DNA from: Juglans regia
Lineage: Eukaryota; Streptophyta; Magnoliopsida; Fagales; Juglandaceae
Length of the DNA: 64,000 nt
Direction: 5' to 3'
Assembly: GCF_001411555.2 (NCBI RefSeq)
Contig: NC_049907.1
Span: 37,873,482-37,937,481 of the forward strand
Shown: positions 1 through 12,700 of the stretch, piece after piece
How positions within the stretch are numbered: the stretch's first letter is position 1
Layout: every line of letters starts with the position of its first letter
Translations under genes and position numbers: made by a program
The notes under the pieces: model-generated
Database searches by the model: none
Seen by the model: only the letters and a program-made list of their open reading frames with translations
Told to the model about the DNA's origin: nothing

Positions 1-368
1 GCGGGCTCAACTGGGTTTTTAATGTAGCTAGGTTAACAATGGGCTGGTTAGACATGATTCCACAAAATATGGCCATTAACAAGAAAACACAAATCAACAG
101 TCCGTATTTTAAAATTAAAAATTAAAACGGTAAATAAGCACATTAGTTTGCTTATACAAGAATAAACGGTTTGATTCATATCTCACAGTGATTGCAACTA
201 ATTCTTCTCACCAAGCATCCTGTAAACAAGCACATAACCAATGTAAATCACAGAAGAAGCACAACTACAATCAGTGAGTATCATTTCTCATACCATTCAG
301 ATATGCATAATAACAAACATAAATGCCACTTAAGACAAACCAAGTAATGTTTAGAACTGATAACTTAC
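1..368 (-). other. Intron of GCD1-like gene reaching the left edge
   Basis: This AT-rich sequence lies downstream of the GTAAGT donor at 368-363 on the minus strand. No further exon with the expected GCD1 C-terminal block is visible, so the next exon should lie outside the window. Confidence 0.5.
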
Positions 369-1048
369 TCGGGACAAGTATCAAGCAAGAGCTCCACAGA
401 ATCGTCCAAAGGATGCCCAAGCCTTTTCTCCTCTTCCTCCTCAAGCTCCTTTAACCAAAGAATGGCATGCACTCTTTGCCTCATAATCCTAAAATCCTTT
501 GCTAGCCTCTCAACAGTGTAAACCTCAGGATTCTGCTTGTGCAAGCGATACATCTCAGCTTTCTCAGAGTCCTTCAGATATGATCCTCTTGCACCAGGCT
601 CTCTCACTTGTTTCAACAACACACTTGTCTCTTGCATCCTCTCACCCCATCCATCCACAAATGCCTTACTTTTGCGATTCTCCGAGTCCAGTTCCCTCAA
701 CTTATCATCAATCTCTTGCAATCCAGATATCACTGAAGAATGTGAGGAGTCCCCTCTGCTAGGTGGGGCCTCACCATCAAAATGCTCCTTGGTCAGTCCA
801 GTTGACCAAGACGACACAGAATCCCATCCCAAATCACCCGATGCCATACCATCAAATGATCCCTCCACAGTCTTGTCCCATTCATCTTTACCATCATTTT
901 CACCAGATTTTGCAGAGAATCCCCTCAAGCTGATTGCATCTTTTCTCAACTTGGTGTTGGTTCTCTCTGTCAAAACTCTGGCTTTAGTCGTGCTTGAGCC
1001 TAGCGAAGTGGAAGAAAAACGGGATATAATACGATGCAGATTTTGCAT
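369..1048 (-). CDS. GCD1: GCD1-like mitochondrial protein, first coding exon (partial gene)
   Basis: The translation starts with a Ser/Arg-rich, acid-poor stretch typical of a mitochondrial presequence. It ends in a conserved block around residues 160-227 containing NPEVYTVERLAKDFRIMRQR and LWLKELEEEEEKRLG. I recognise this block from plant GAMETE CELL DEFECTIVE 1 proteins, which are mitochondrial and needed for female gamete and embryo development. An open frame continues to a TAA at 365, but a perfect GTAAGT donor starts at 368 (minus strand), inside that stop. Family members continue well past the CPE residues seen here, so I end the exon at 369 and place the remaining exons beyond the left edge. 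The ATG at 1048 is the first in frame. Recognition is from memory; naming confidence is fair, and coding status is high. Confidence 0.8.
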
Positions 1049-1740
1049 TCTTGAAGCAATTTCCCCACGGAGTTGGAATGGTTTTCAGTCTACACTACTA
1101 AAAAGCAACCACAAAAAAAGCAGAAACCAAAATATTCCTGTACTTAGCAAAATAGAGAGGCAACAATACAACCAGGATAACAGATACACATGCACGCACG
1201 TCAACAGCCATATACACACATAAAAATTAAGATTCATTATCAAATAGATACGCGCGCACCCACAATAAATAAAATCTATGTGTGTAGAATACCGATAACT
1301 ATGATTTAGTAGCCCAAGCCCAAATCCTGCCAAAAATGGCATGAACCGCTTCGAATGCTCCGAAAAGTTTTTGAACACGTAAACACTCAAAAATCACAGC
1401 TCAAGAACAAAAAAGAAACTTCCATGAATATTTAAAATAGTGGGTGGTTTCGGCCTACAATTCCACCGGGGCGCCAGGGGAAATCCACTCCTTCAAATGG
1501 AGATCAAAAACTTTAATTCTCTACTGCTATGAAATTACCTTGCTACGAATGCTAGCTCCGATTAGCTCGCCGGGAAATTTCCTCCAGGTAAAAGTTGAGG
1601 TGGCCGACGGCAGTGACGGTGGCTAGCGATCGAAGGGTATGCTGCTATGGTTGTGACGCTGTTTGTGTATTGTTGCTGTGTAGGCGTGACGAATAGAGAA
1701 GGGAAGAGGAGGAACAAAAAAAGGGAGAGGAAAGAGCATG
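1049..1740 (-). other. Leader and promoter region of the GCD1-like gene
   Basis: No coding sequence is supported here. The stretch from about 1440 to 1700 is GC-richer than its surroundings, as expected for a 5' leader or core promoter of the minus-strand gene. I could not fix a transcription start or a leader intron. Open frames on either strand are short and lack family resemblance. Confidence 0.35.
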
Positions 1741-2516
1741 ACAGTAAAACGATGTCGTCTCTAGGTTTATTCTGGGTGGAAAAGACGAAACTGCTCAGTG
1801 CTCTAATTAACTAATTTATGTTCTTTTCTGTTTATTTTATTTACGAAATTAATAATATGTTTACAAAAAATAAAACACATACCTCCAACAAAATGAAGAC
1901 CGTGCAAATACAACATGTCTTTGACTCTATGTTTCCTAATGGCTAATTCCCTTTCACATAGATAAAGTAAATTTTTTATTTTTTACCAATGAAATGTGGT
2001 CTCTATAATTATTTATATTTAAGAATTTGAATTTTAGATTTGTATAATTCCTCTCAACTCATCTCATCTAATTATTACAATTTTTTAAAATTTTTACATA
2101 AAATAAAATAAACAATTCAATTTTTTCAAATTTTAAAATAAAAATTATATTCTAATAATATTTTATTCAACTTATCGTTAGAATGTAACCGAAGTCTCTG
2201 ATGGGTGGGATAGACATAAGTAGCTTCACTAAGATTCAGACACAAACAAAAATACTCGGACCATTCAAGCCATTCTGTCTTCCCCTCAGTTATAGAAATG
2301 CAATGCATAAATATCATTTTTGCCTCACACCTGATGTCTTCTTATATAAATTGCCAATTCAAACTGTTACAATTGATGGGTTTGATACTTGGACAAATAC
2401 ATAAAACCATCTTGTTTTATTGATGGAAAAGTTGAGTCACAATTGTTCTCTTCATTCGTTGAAACTTGAAAAGCTAGTTATTTACGAGATTTAAGTTCCT
2501 CCGAGGCTGTGGGACC
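1741..2516. other. AT-rich intergenic DNA with a MITE-like segment
   Basis: No gene is supported. About 2035-2190 contains the TCATCTCATCTAATTATTACAA pattern in pieces and long A/T runs. It resembles the AT-rich MITE-like family seen elsewhere in the window (for example 22515-22717). The rest is featureless and presumably holds the 3' region of the IDA-like gene. Confidence 0.3.
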
Positions 2517-2858
2517 TTAAGAAAGAGGAGGACGGGTAGAGGTATCAAATGGGCCTGGGTTAGGGGCAGAGGGAGGAACAGGGCCCTTGGAGAGAGCCTG
2601 ATGAAAGGGATCATGAGGAGGTCGAGGAGGAGAGTCAGAGGTCCTTTTGCTAGGCCCCGATGGAGGAATAGGTACACCTTTGGGCTTCATCCCGTAGTAG
2701 AGACCCTTGGACAGATCTCGTTCTTGTACTTGCTTGCTTTTCAGGTTGAGGAAAACTTCTCCTTCTCCTAGAAGACGAATTCTGACGGCCTCTGTATGAA
2801 AAATAGCCAGAACAAACACAAGGGCCACGCACAACCATTTTTGACCGCCTACCTCCAT
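2517..2858 (-). CDS. IDA-like (IDL/PIP-type) secreted peptide precursor
   Basis: This is a 113-residue single-exon prepropeptide. Residues 7-24 are a hydrophobic signal peptide (WLCVALVFVLAIFHTEA). A basic/acidic variable region follows, then an EPIP-type motif at about 54-74 with the core PKGVPIPPSGPSKR. IDA-family peptides are secreted, processed from the C-terminal EPIP region and perceived by HAESA-type receptor kinases in organ abscission, lateral-root emergence or immunity. Two points are odd. The usual His-Asn after SKR is replaced by Thr-Ser. A second, weaker motif, SKGPVPPSAPN, lies at 90-100 near the C-terminus. I chose the ATG at 2858; the longer frame to 2882 would need a GTG start. 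Membership could instead be the related PIP/PIPL family. Confidence 0.75.
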   Translation of the reverse strand: MEVGGQKWLCVALVFVLAIFHTEAVRIRLLGEGEVFLNLKSKQVQERDLSKGLYYGMKPKGVPIPPSGPSKRTSDSPPRPPHDPFHQALSKGPVPPSAPNPGPFDTSTRPPLS

Positions 2859-2878
2859 CCTTTTCAATTTCTCAAGCT

Positions 2879-2902
2879 TCACTGTCTCAATTCGATTACC
2901 AT
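2879..2902 (-). promoter_or_regulatory. Seven-codon uORF before the IDA-like gene
   Basis: An ATG at 2902 on the minus strand opens a frame reading MVIELRQ and stops at 2879, 20 bases before the main ATG at 2858. A TTTAAAAG element at about 2932-2939 could be a weak TATA box. If so, the leader is very short and the uORF may lie at or upstream of the transcription start. Confidence 0.3.
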
Positions 2903-4110
2903 GGTGCTTTCACAGATGGCCACCCTTTAAAAGACATCCAACTATTCCTATTTTAAGATTGATATTACTTTTCAATGGTCTTCCTTTTTTTTTGATATTG
3001 TACACTAAATTCTCCATCTATTTAAGGAATGGTCAAAATTCTTGCTTATTTGAATTTGTCAACGAGGTATCCGTATCCGTATCCGAATTTTTTATAATTT
3101 GTTGTGCCGGATATTCTTTTACAATTAGGAGAACAAAACCACTATAACGTGTTAATATTTGACGCTAGAATTTATAAAGACAGTGTAAAATTGGATTCAT
3201 CCTTGTTCCAGACCAGGAACCCAGGTTTTAAACCCGGGCTGGGTTAGCCCGGTTTATGATTCACACACCATACACCACACTTATCTTATTTATTTTATTT
3301 TTCCTAAACTAATAGATTTCTACTTTTCATCTACACACAACACATTTGATAAGAGAAAAAAATAAAAAAATAAAAAAAATTAGTTGTGGTATGTGGTGTG
3401 ATAATGATAAGTAGATTTTTTTTTCTTATAGAAGATGTGACAGTTTTATTGTGTTCGATTCATCCTTCGTTTTTTTAAAGTAAAATTAGATGGATGATGG
3501 ACAATGTTACTTCATCATAGTAAAATGGTAATTAAATGTGAGTGTGATTTGTAAAATTTTCGATAAAGTGTATAAAATTCAGAGAAGAAGAGTGTTACTC
3601 TTCATCATTAATTTTTGTTATAAGTACTCATTTATTCATGTCAATAGGTGTAGCCAAATACAAGAGAAAACACCTAGTTGGGATGCAAAAGAAAAAAAAA
3701 AAAGAATAAACCCATATGAGAAAATGAATCTAACAAAGCTCTAGCCTAAGCCCAAAGATGCGCTTGGCCCAAACCATCACCAGTGCACCAAGCCTATCCC
3801 ACCAAACTAGATTTTGCCCTCAAGCTTATCCCACCACCAATTTCCCAACACACTCCTCAATACTTATAAGCTCCGAACGAGCCTACTAAAAATATACAAT
3901 TGGTTTTGTCTCCCCTCTAGTCCTCCCGCGACTTGAACTACCTTGTTTATTGTCATAGTTGATTGTCCAAGTAAAATGCTTTAACTCTCTCATCGTCTTA
4001 GATCTTTATTTTGCGCCAAGTACATGACCCATCTATATTGTAGTGAGTAGTGCTGTGAATTGGTTCTTGAATCCTTCATAGGTAATCCTCACACACTGTT
4101 GTATCTCATT
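2903..4110. other. Intergenic DNA with a probable small inverted-repeat element
   Basis: No gene is supported. Around 3262-3285 (ACACCATACACCACAC) and 3384-3406 (TGTGGTATGTGGTGTG) are imperfect inverted repeats enclosing an AT-rich core, like a MITE. Just before them, 3230-3255 carries a short GC-rich inverted repeat (AACCCGGGCT and AGCCCGGTT). The remainder to 4110 is plain AT-rich sequence. Confidence 0.35.
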
Positions 4111-4149
4111 TACTTTGTCCAAAACTCAATCCGATGATGAATCAACTAT

Positions 4150-5460
4150 ATTGTTAATCGATGTGAGAGATATCAGGTGGATAACATTTTATACAGTCTT
4201 CGCTCCAAATTGTGGACCAAGCCTTGAAAACTCCCCCTCGCAAGGCACCAATGATAGCCTCATCCCTTCCTCCACACCAGTTCCTAAAACTTGCATCTCC
4301 TCCGCAATGTTATTGATGATGTCACCACTTTGGCCAAAGTTGTGTCGACCCACAAGATGCCTGAAGAGGTACACCAGTTACATTCGACATGAGTGGTGGA
4401 ACCGTGGTCGTTATTTGAATTTTGGGGTTAGAAGAAACTCCCTCAAAATTCAGCAATCCATAGATTTCATCATGGGTGCCATCAATTTGACGAAAAGAGC
4501 ATTGACTGCGCAAGTCGTTAGTGATTTCCGAGTCACCGTTGGTGAGAGGCAATTTGTTTCGATCGTCTCCACACCAATACCCAATGTAGAACCCTCTTCA
4601 AATGTAGATGACCTACTTCTCCTTTTGACCCTCCACACTCACCTGGGTTTAGATATTGAAACTGGGCCAAACCCAACTTCTTTTTTTCCTTTATCTAATT
4701 TTTTAGCATTCAACCCATCACTTAACACACCAAGCTCGCCCTTATTGGGCTTTACAACAGCACCATTACCACCTCTTAGCTCACCTAGCCCTTCAATTTT
4801 TGCTGATAACATAACAATCGCTACCTTCAACTCAACAAGCTGGTGTTCATCTCTTTTAATGTACGATTACCATTGGGAAGACCCAAACCATCCATTTCGA
4901 ACCCCCTTTGACTTCGAATATTTCCATGTACAATCTCTAGAGGCTGCAGACCCCTTTCAATGCTTCCCTTCTTGCTCCCATTAGCAAACTGATTCATCGA
5001 AGCTGGACCTATATTCAGAGCTTATGCATATGATCGCCTTGCCACTGTGCTTGGACTCATGTCTTTTTGTTTTAGGCCCATTGTTGTTCTCATGAGCAAA
5101 TAAATTATGTTTACTTTTTGCCAATGACCCATCTCCATGATTGTGAGGAAAAAGATCAACGAACTTCCGCAACTCGATAACAAATTTCTCCCAACCCATG
5201 CCTTAATATCCTTCCGAAATGACTAGAATCCCCCACCAACCTCCTTCACCATATTCGGTTACAGATAAGAATCTACCGTGTACGTTGGAGCATTGTTGAG
5301 CCACGAAGGTTCTATTTCCTACACACATGTGTTTGATGAATTCCCATTGTCTTTCCACCTGAAACACAGCTTCCACCATATCCACTAGCCACCCTATACC
5401 GCTACATCCCATAACTAGAGACTTCCAAGCCCTTTTACTCTTCTCCACAATTTTTATTGA
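4150..5460 (-). pseudogene. Decayed LINE ORF1 (gag-like) relic
   Basis: On the minus strand, 5448-5203 encodes KSLVMGCSGIGWLVDMVEAV and then VTEYGEGGWWGILVISEGY. This continues after a stop as WEKFVIELRKFVD at 5199-4981. The spacing and residues match the ORF1 region of plant LINE-type retroelements (DUF4283-like N-terminal part). Further minus-strand pieces at 4830-4639, 4638-4450 and 4374-4189 join end to end in broken frames. No reverse transcriptase follows. The element has several stops and frameshifts and cannot be active. A 289-codon plus-strand frame over 4115-4984 is the antisense shadow. The boundaries are approximate. Confidence 0.6.
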
Positions 5461-6702
5461 GGACCTCCATTTCTATAGTGAACATTCGAGATCTTGGATT
5501 CCACCCAAAAGTACACAAACTGACCCATAATGACGTGAACACCAAGTGAAACAAAGAACTATTCCTGACAATGATTGTTGGAAATAGCCATTTGTGCCCT
5601 CATTCCGCTGGAGCAACGAACCATTGGAAAAACCTCGCAGGTTTTAGATTCTCAGTGATCTGCTCCCAACGATTATGAGAGAGCTTCGATTAAGTGAGAC
5701 TATAGATATACTCCAATGATGCAGGAAACACCAAATCTAAGATTTTTCTCCACCAAATATGTGCTGACGAAGCCAAATGGAAGGCTTTCTGATAAAATCC
5801 CTCTCTCCAGAGGGAGGGCCGTCGCCAAAGTGTCCTTAGAAGAGTCGTTGGAGCTTGTCAGTCTTGTTTGTGAAGGAAGGGTTCCTAAGAGGATCCTAGT
5901 CGCGAGAGTCCGTTAGTCTTGTCTGTGGTGGTGGCGGAGCCACAGGTTCGACGGCGCCTGGCAGATCTTGTTTCTCTCTCTCATCGTTAATTTTGTCATA
6001 TTTAATCATACTTACTAAGATATCATTTTAAATGATTGTTTATTTGAGTGATTAATATATAAAACCACCAATATAATGCAACATGTAAGCAATGTTATAA
6101 AATCAAACATAAAAAATAGAGTTATTTAAGCTGGTGTGTAATATCGCTTAAATGATAAGATTTGATTTATAAGTATAAAGCATAACATTCATATCATTTA
6201 AATGATAAGATTTTAATTTTAAAATTTTTCTTTTAAATCAAATTATATTATATTAACAACTTAGATGTCCACTACAGCCGAATTTGAAAGTAATATTTTT
6301 ATTAAAAGTATCATTTCTCTTCGGACAAATATTACGGATGGTGAAAATCTCAGGCCACTTTAATTCGGGTCCAGATTGAAAGGTAAAGTTTTTCTAGTCT
6401 CACTTTATCCACCGGCTGCAGAAAAAAAAGCAACTTCCCCCAATACCTACCTACCGCCTTAGATTGCAACGACACAGAAAAAGAAAGAGAAGTGAGTGAG
6501 GGAGATAGAGAGCGACCGGGAGAGTGGGAGACAGTTCCACCAAGGCTGTCTTGAGTGAGAGCCAGCTCTGAGTTTTGGGGTCTCCCAATATTTCCCAACT
6601 TGGACTTGCCACAATCCGATCGACATTGGGCAAAAATGTGTGTTTTCTCCGATTCTTAATCCCAAACCTTAAAAACCTTCGATTTTAGCCCCGCGCTTCT
6701 TC
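5461..6702. other. Intergenic DNA and promoter of the GPI-anchored protein gene
   Basis: 5461-5900 may still hold diverged LINE sequence. 6000-6340 is AT-rich with no signal. 6350-6702, directly before the plus-strand start codon, is GC-richer with CT-rich and GA-rich tracts typical of a plant 5' leader. No clear TATA box was found. Confidence 0.35.
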
Positions 6703-9700
6703 ATGGCTCCGAAATCTTCAGGCATGTTTCTTCGTCCCTTTATTTCTCCGTCTGATTAGCTTCTTTGTTCACTAGCTTATGTATGTCTGATTTTCTGGTT
6801 GGTATCTGAGAAACTGTGGGAGAGGCCAGGGGTAATCTTAATACAAGTTTCAGGTTTTCTTTTTATTTAACTGATTTTATGTTTTTCTCGTTTATTGGAG
6901 CGCAATCCGACTATTTGGGTTTGTTGACATGTATTTTTTCTTTCAGTTTTTGAGGTGTTCTGAAATTGTTGGGTTTCTTGGGGTTTTTTTTTTTTTTCTT
7001 CGTTTTATTGATTACCAAACGCAGCGTGAATGTAATGTGAACCGCACATGCCTTGGTCAGCTTCGTCTTTTTCCGTGCTCTTTGAGTTATGCTTTCCGAA
7101 CACGGCCATTTAAGTCGTGTTAGTTTCCTCGCTATGGAGTTTTTTTAAGCTGATACTATATTTTTTCAGTATATTTCTCATGCTTTCTGATTCGTTTCCT
7201 GGAAAATATAACTTATATCTCATATTCTATGCTAATTTGTTTGAATAGAAAAGCTTACCTAGAATCGTCTTGTTAGACCTCAATAAGCTTAGTATTAAAA
7301 GGAACAAATGGAAACCTTCAACGTGGCATGCATTTGTTTTCCGGTCCAAGTAAGCAAAGATGGTTTTGGAACCCATTTTGGGCTGAATTTGCTCTTGCGG
7401 TAAAGCTAGTTACATGGAATATTTCCCAAGTTTGGCACACTCCATCTGTAGCTTGATAATGTGATGATTTTTGAGATAGTTATGCTGTAAATATTAGAGT
7501 AGGGGGGAGACCGTATGTTGTGGATTCACACGAGGAAAGAGAAGTTTACTGTTAAATCTTTCTATAAGGCTTTGACAGTCCTACAGCCCACTTTCTTTCC
7601 ATGGAAGAGTATATGGAAGGTGTTAGTGCCTTCTAAAGTTGCTTTTTTCACTTGGACAGCTGCTCATGGGAAGATATTGACGGTTGACAATTTAAGAAAA
7701 CGAGGTATGGTGATCATGGAGTGGTGCTACATGTGTAAAAAAAGTGGAGAATCGGTAGATCACTTGCTCTTACATTGTGAGGTGGCTGGGGAGCTTTGGG
7801 CTGGTATTCTTAGAAGAGCTGGGCTAAGTTGGGCTATGCCCAAGAGTGTGGTGGACCTATTAGCATGCTGGAATAGGTCTCATAGTAGTGCCCAATTAGC
7901 AGCCGTGTGGCGGATGATTCCTTTGTGCTTAATGTGGTGTATATGGTTGGAAAGGAATGACAGATGTTTTAATAACAAGGAGCGTGCAATGGGGGAAATC
8001 TGGAACTTCTTTGTCTTCTCTATTTTCCAGTGGTTTTCTGCTATTGTATTGAGGGGAGGGAATGTTCATGAGTTCTTATCTTCTTTCTAGTCTATTAGAA
8101 TGTAATTAGGTGCCTCTCTCAGTATATTCCCTGTGTACTTGGGCACTGCCTAATTTCATTCACATCAATAAAAATTATTACTTATAAAAAAAAAAAAATA
8201 TATTAGAGTAGTTTCTGCAGCTCTATCTCTTAAGTAAAATGTATGTGACCTCTCTGGAAATTCTTAACCCAACTCCTTAGCGGCCATTGTTAATTATTTG
8301 CCTTAATATATTGATTGCATTCCTGATGGTGTGAAATATAATTTTCTTACATTGGGCCTAATGCAGGCGTTGCTGCATTTGTCTGAGCTATCTCTGGCTT
8401 TTAACCAGCTGACTCAGGTTTTTGTCATAAATATCCATGATAGCAAAGGGCTAGTGGAACCATGGACTTTTTCCAGACTTTTGGTCATCTTAAGGGTAAG
8501 TTTAATTCCGCGATTTGTGCTGTCTTAATAGCCTTGCCTTTCCTTGATGGGATGATGCAAAAGATGTCACTGAAGGTGTTGTCTTGACCCTACAACAGAT
8601 GAACTATTCGACGTTAATTTTCCTTTTTTGATTGTCTAGAGTTACTCTGTGGTGTGACGATGGTGTTTCATTAGTGCAATGCTGTTTTGACCGTGAGACT
8701 CTTAGGTATCTATTTAGATTATTCCCTTGCTTTCACTTTTTTCACGAGGACCATCCTTAAGTCTGCAATATTTGGGCAGAGTGTATGTTACTAGCATGTT
8801 AACTACTTTGAAAGAGTTATGGCTTTGCAGTTTATACCTCTTTTCTCATTCCTTTTATTTTCATGTAATCTTTGCTGCTCACAATTGCTGTTCAACTATT
8901 TTGAATTTGGAACCTGACTTTACGTAAGTGTGAACTTTCTAAGGTCTATTTTTTAAGCAAGTAATTGTTAGATGTTGAAATTACAACAAAGCCGAAGGTC
9001 TAATTCTTATCTTCTTGCAAATCTAGAATTTGTAGCACAATTCTCATATGTTGCGATCAAATGTTGTTTAGACAATCTGAAAAGCCTTTTCTTTTGGGTG
9101 GAGGGAGGGAGGGAGGGAGCAGAGGATATGCATATTAGAAACACATGGAGGGGGTACTAAAATCACCATGCTTATGAATGATTCCATTTTAGAGAGTGAT
9201 AACTGGTGTGTGAGTTACAGAGGGAGGGATTTCGGTTCACCCGACCCAAATGCACACATTTAATTCATGCTCTTTTTACCCCTCTCCAACAAATTATGTT
9301 CTATAGGTATGGCTCTTGGACCAGTTTGACTTTGATGTCTATGAAGATCTTGATGTGGTGAAGATCTTGATGTGGTGAGGTCACTATGGGAGTATGGTGT
9401 GGAACACATGGCTGTGAGTATGACACTGGATTTTTTTAAACTTTTTTTAAGGGAGAAATATTGAAGGTGAAGGGCATGGGAATTGTGGAATGAACTTGAA
9501 AGTATGGGTTGTGTTCAGTTGGTTCTGGAGTTGGATAGCTTTTTTAATTTTTATTTGTATATTACATGGAATCTCACCAAGTTAGGATGGGCAGTTTGAC
9601 AATGAGTTGGAGGAGTGGCTTGGGGAAAAATGTGAGGAGTAATTCCATCCATTTTTGTTATTCTCACCCTTTTTTCTTGACAATAAAAAAAAAAAATCTT

Positions 9701-12700
9701 AATTTGTCAAATTTGTAAGTCTAAAATTGCCAATTTACAGATATTCATTGACAGAATCCTTTGATATGGACTGAAGTGTATTTTAAAAATGTTGAGGGAG
9801 ATCAATGGATTTTCGCCTAAATCCAAGGGGTGTATTTTATACTTGAATGTTGAAATAATAATAACATAAAAAGCAATGAAGAAGCTTCTTGACATGTTTC
9901 AACCTGTAAGTAGATAAAGGGCATGCTTGGACAAGTTGGACTGGAAATAGATGGCAATATTAGGTTTGAGCATGTGTTTGTTTATTGTCACATATTATTT
10001 TCTTTCACAAAAGAAATTACTTGTTTCATTGCTGAAGGCTGGCTTATATATGGTTGCAGGTTCTTTGTGCAATCAGTTATTATTATTCATCATTTGGTTA
10101 TACAGTTTTCAAGAATTAGTGGCCTTGCAGATGCTGCTTGCACCTACTCATACTTCTTCCATGTCAGAGCTAGCTAATCCCCCTACTACTGGACTGTTTG
10201 ATCCCGTAGAAATATCTCCCGCTGTCATTCCCCATTACCCAAATCCCCGTGAACCTTTGCCACCTATGTACCCAACCTTTCCTACCAGATACGAGCCAGT
10301 TCTAACAGGAAAATGCCCTGTAAACTTCACTCTTATATCAAGTCTCATGGAAAAAACAGCATCTGATTGTTCTCAACCATTGGCGGCACTTGTAGGAAAT
10401 GTAATATGTTGTCCACAGTTTAGTAGTTTACTTCACAACTTCCGGGGCTTCTACAGTATCAACTCTGATAAGTTGGTTTTGCAAGATGCTGTTGCTAATA
10501 ATTGTTTTACAGACATCATTAATATCTTAGCTAGTAGAGGGGCAAGCAGTACGTTACCTACACTTTGCTCCGTTAAATCATCGAGTCTTACAGGAGGGTC
10601 TTGTCCAGTGAAGGATCTTTTTTCCTTTGAGAAAACAGTGAACACAAGCAAATTACTGGAGGCCTGCGGCACTATAGATCCTCTTAAAGAATGTTGTAGA
10701 CCAGTTTGCCAACCTGCAATTATGGATGCTGCTCTTCAGATATCAGGAAGGCAATTGACACTCAATGAGAATAAGAATATAGTGGGCGAGCCTTATCCAA
10801 TTGATTCTCTTAATGATTGCAAAGGAGTGGTTCATTCCTATCTTTCAAGGAAACTTCCGTCAGATGCTGCAAATACTGTGTTTCGAATATTATCTGCCTG
10901 CAAAGCCAACAAAGGTAGTGAGTTATAGTATTTCCTACGTTTGTTATATCTAAATGGCTATAGTGGTTGTCTGTAAGTGTATAGGAACGTTATTAGATAG
11001 CAGATGTATACGGTTGTCCAGTTCTAACATTGTAAGGCATCCTTCAGGTGAATGAATAACACTAGTCATAAATGTAACGGGAGGAAAGGTGTAGGCATTC
11101 TGTTATAAGCTTAGATAGTTTATTGTATCAGTTCACCTTTTTCCTTGCTTGTCACATGGTTTCATCATTCTTGAAGATTCTTGTTTCAATTTATTTGTTT
11201 GTTTGATTTATTTTATATCATTTTTTTTCAAATATATCCAGAAGGAAGCAATGAATAATGGCCAGCCAAAAGATGTAACTATTAAACATCTTATTCCTTT
11301 TCAGTTTAGCATTTTATTCATTTTCCTCTTAAACAAACGTTGCTTATTGAAATTTTATATTTCATTTTATTTTAATCACTATGTTATTATTATTGAATGT
11401 TGACTGGTCACTAATGGGAGGTACCCACACTCATGCATATGTAGCTTTTAACCACAACCAAGAACTAGCAAGCATGAGATTTAAAACTTCAGGTTGTTGT
11501 GGTAGAGCAGAAGCAAATAGTATCAAGATTAATGTTACCTGGCTTTCAGAAAGAAATATGACCAGCTTTTCATTTTTTCATCTCTATTTATGTGTGTTTG
11601 ATATAATTCAAATGCAGTATTTGTTGTTGCGGTTGGTTTGCTGTCCCACTATATATATGTTTTATGACTTGTCGGTGCCATTTAACTCCTAAATGAAATA
11701 AACATTACTTGTGCAGTGTGTCCTTTAAGTTTTAAGGAGCCTTCCGAGGTTATTGTAGCATGTCGTAATGTAGCTGCTCCCAGTCCTTCCTGCTGTAGCT
11801 CATTAAATACTTACATTGCTGGAGTACAAAAGCAAATGTTAATAACAAATAGACAAGCCATAGTCTGTGCAACAGTGTTCGGATCCATGTTACGGAAAGG
11901 TGGGATTATGGAAAATATTTATGAGCTTTGTGACGTTGACTTGAAAGATTTTAGTATCCAAGGTATATTTCGTGCTTTATTGTTCTTGTTTTCTGCCGTT
12001 GGTCATAACTTTATTTTATCTGGCCCTGAACCATCTCTGTCTGTGGATCTACATGTGCACTGGAGCAGTATATGGACAACAAGGTTTGCTACTGTTTCTG
12101 CTTCCTTATTTCAATCTTCATCATTACTGTTGTTGTTCTCTCTTAGTGTTTCATATGAAAAGATTTGCTTTAGCCTTATATTTTTTTATAAGTAAAGGTA
12201 CCACATTTAATTAAAAGTACTTTGTGTTTGTGGGCTAAGGCTCTTGTACTGAATGATGATAATTTTCAGGATTTGCTTTAGGCTCAATTTGTTTCTAGTG
12301 TGAATTAGGTATTTCCTTTGTATACGTCATGTGTACTTGGACTTTGCCTATTCATGGTAATAAAATTTTCTTATTAACTATCAAAAATTAAAAGTACCAG
12401 GGTGCAACCCAAGCAAGCCTATTTTAAGGAAGGTTTGGGTAGCAAGAACTACAAAAATCGACAAAAGATGCAAATCGGGCATTGTTGTGGGGACCATAGT
12501 CCATTCCTAGAAAGGTTTAAGCATGGCTGTTTTCAACTCTGGCAGCATTCTCTCACAGTCTTCAAAGTTATGGGCATTAAGCTCCTTTTACTTAATGTGG
12601 AGCATTTGCTTTAGCATTATGGGCATTGTGTCAGCCTTCAAGATATATTTGAATGCCTGATGCTCAGAGCACATGGTTGGGAATTGGATTATGTAGTAAA

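Noticed and set aside
537..1223. Plus-strand open frame of 228 codons
   Set aside because: It is the antisense shadow of the GCD1-like exon, which has clear family resemblance on the minus strand.
4115..4984. Plus-strand frame of 289 codons
   Set aside because: It begins at a TTG, shows no family resemblance, and lies antisense to the LINE ORF1 relic.
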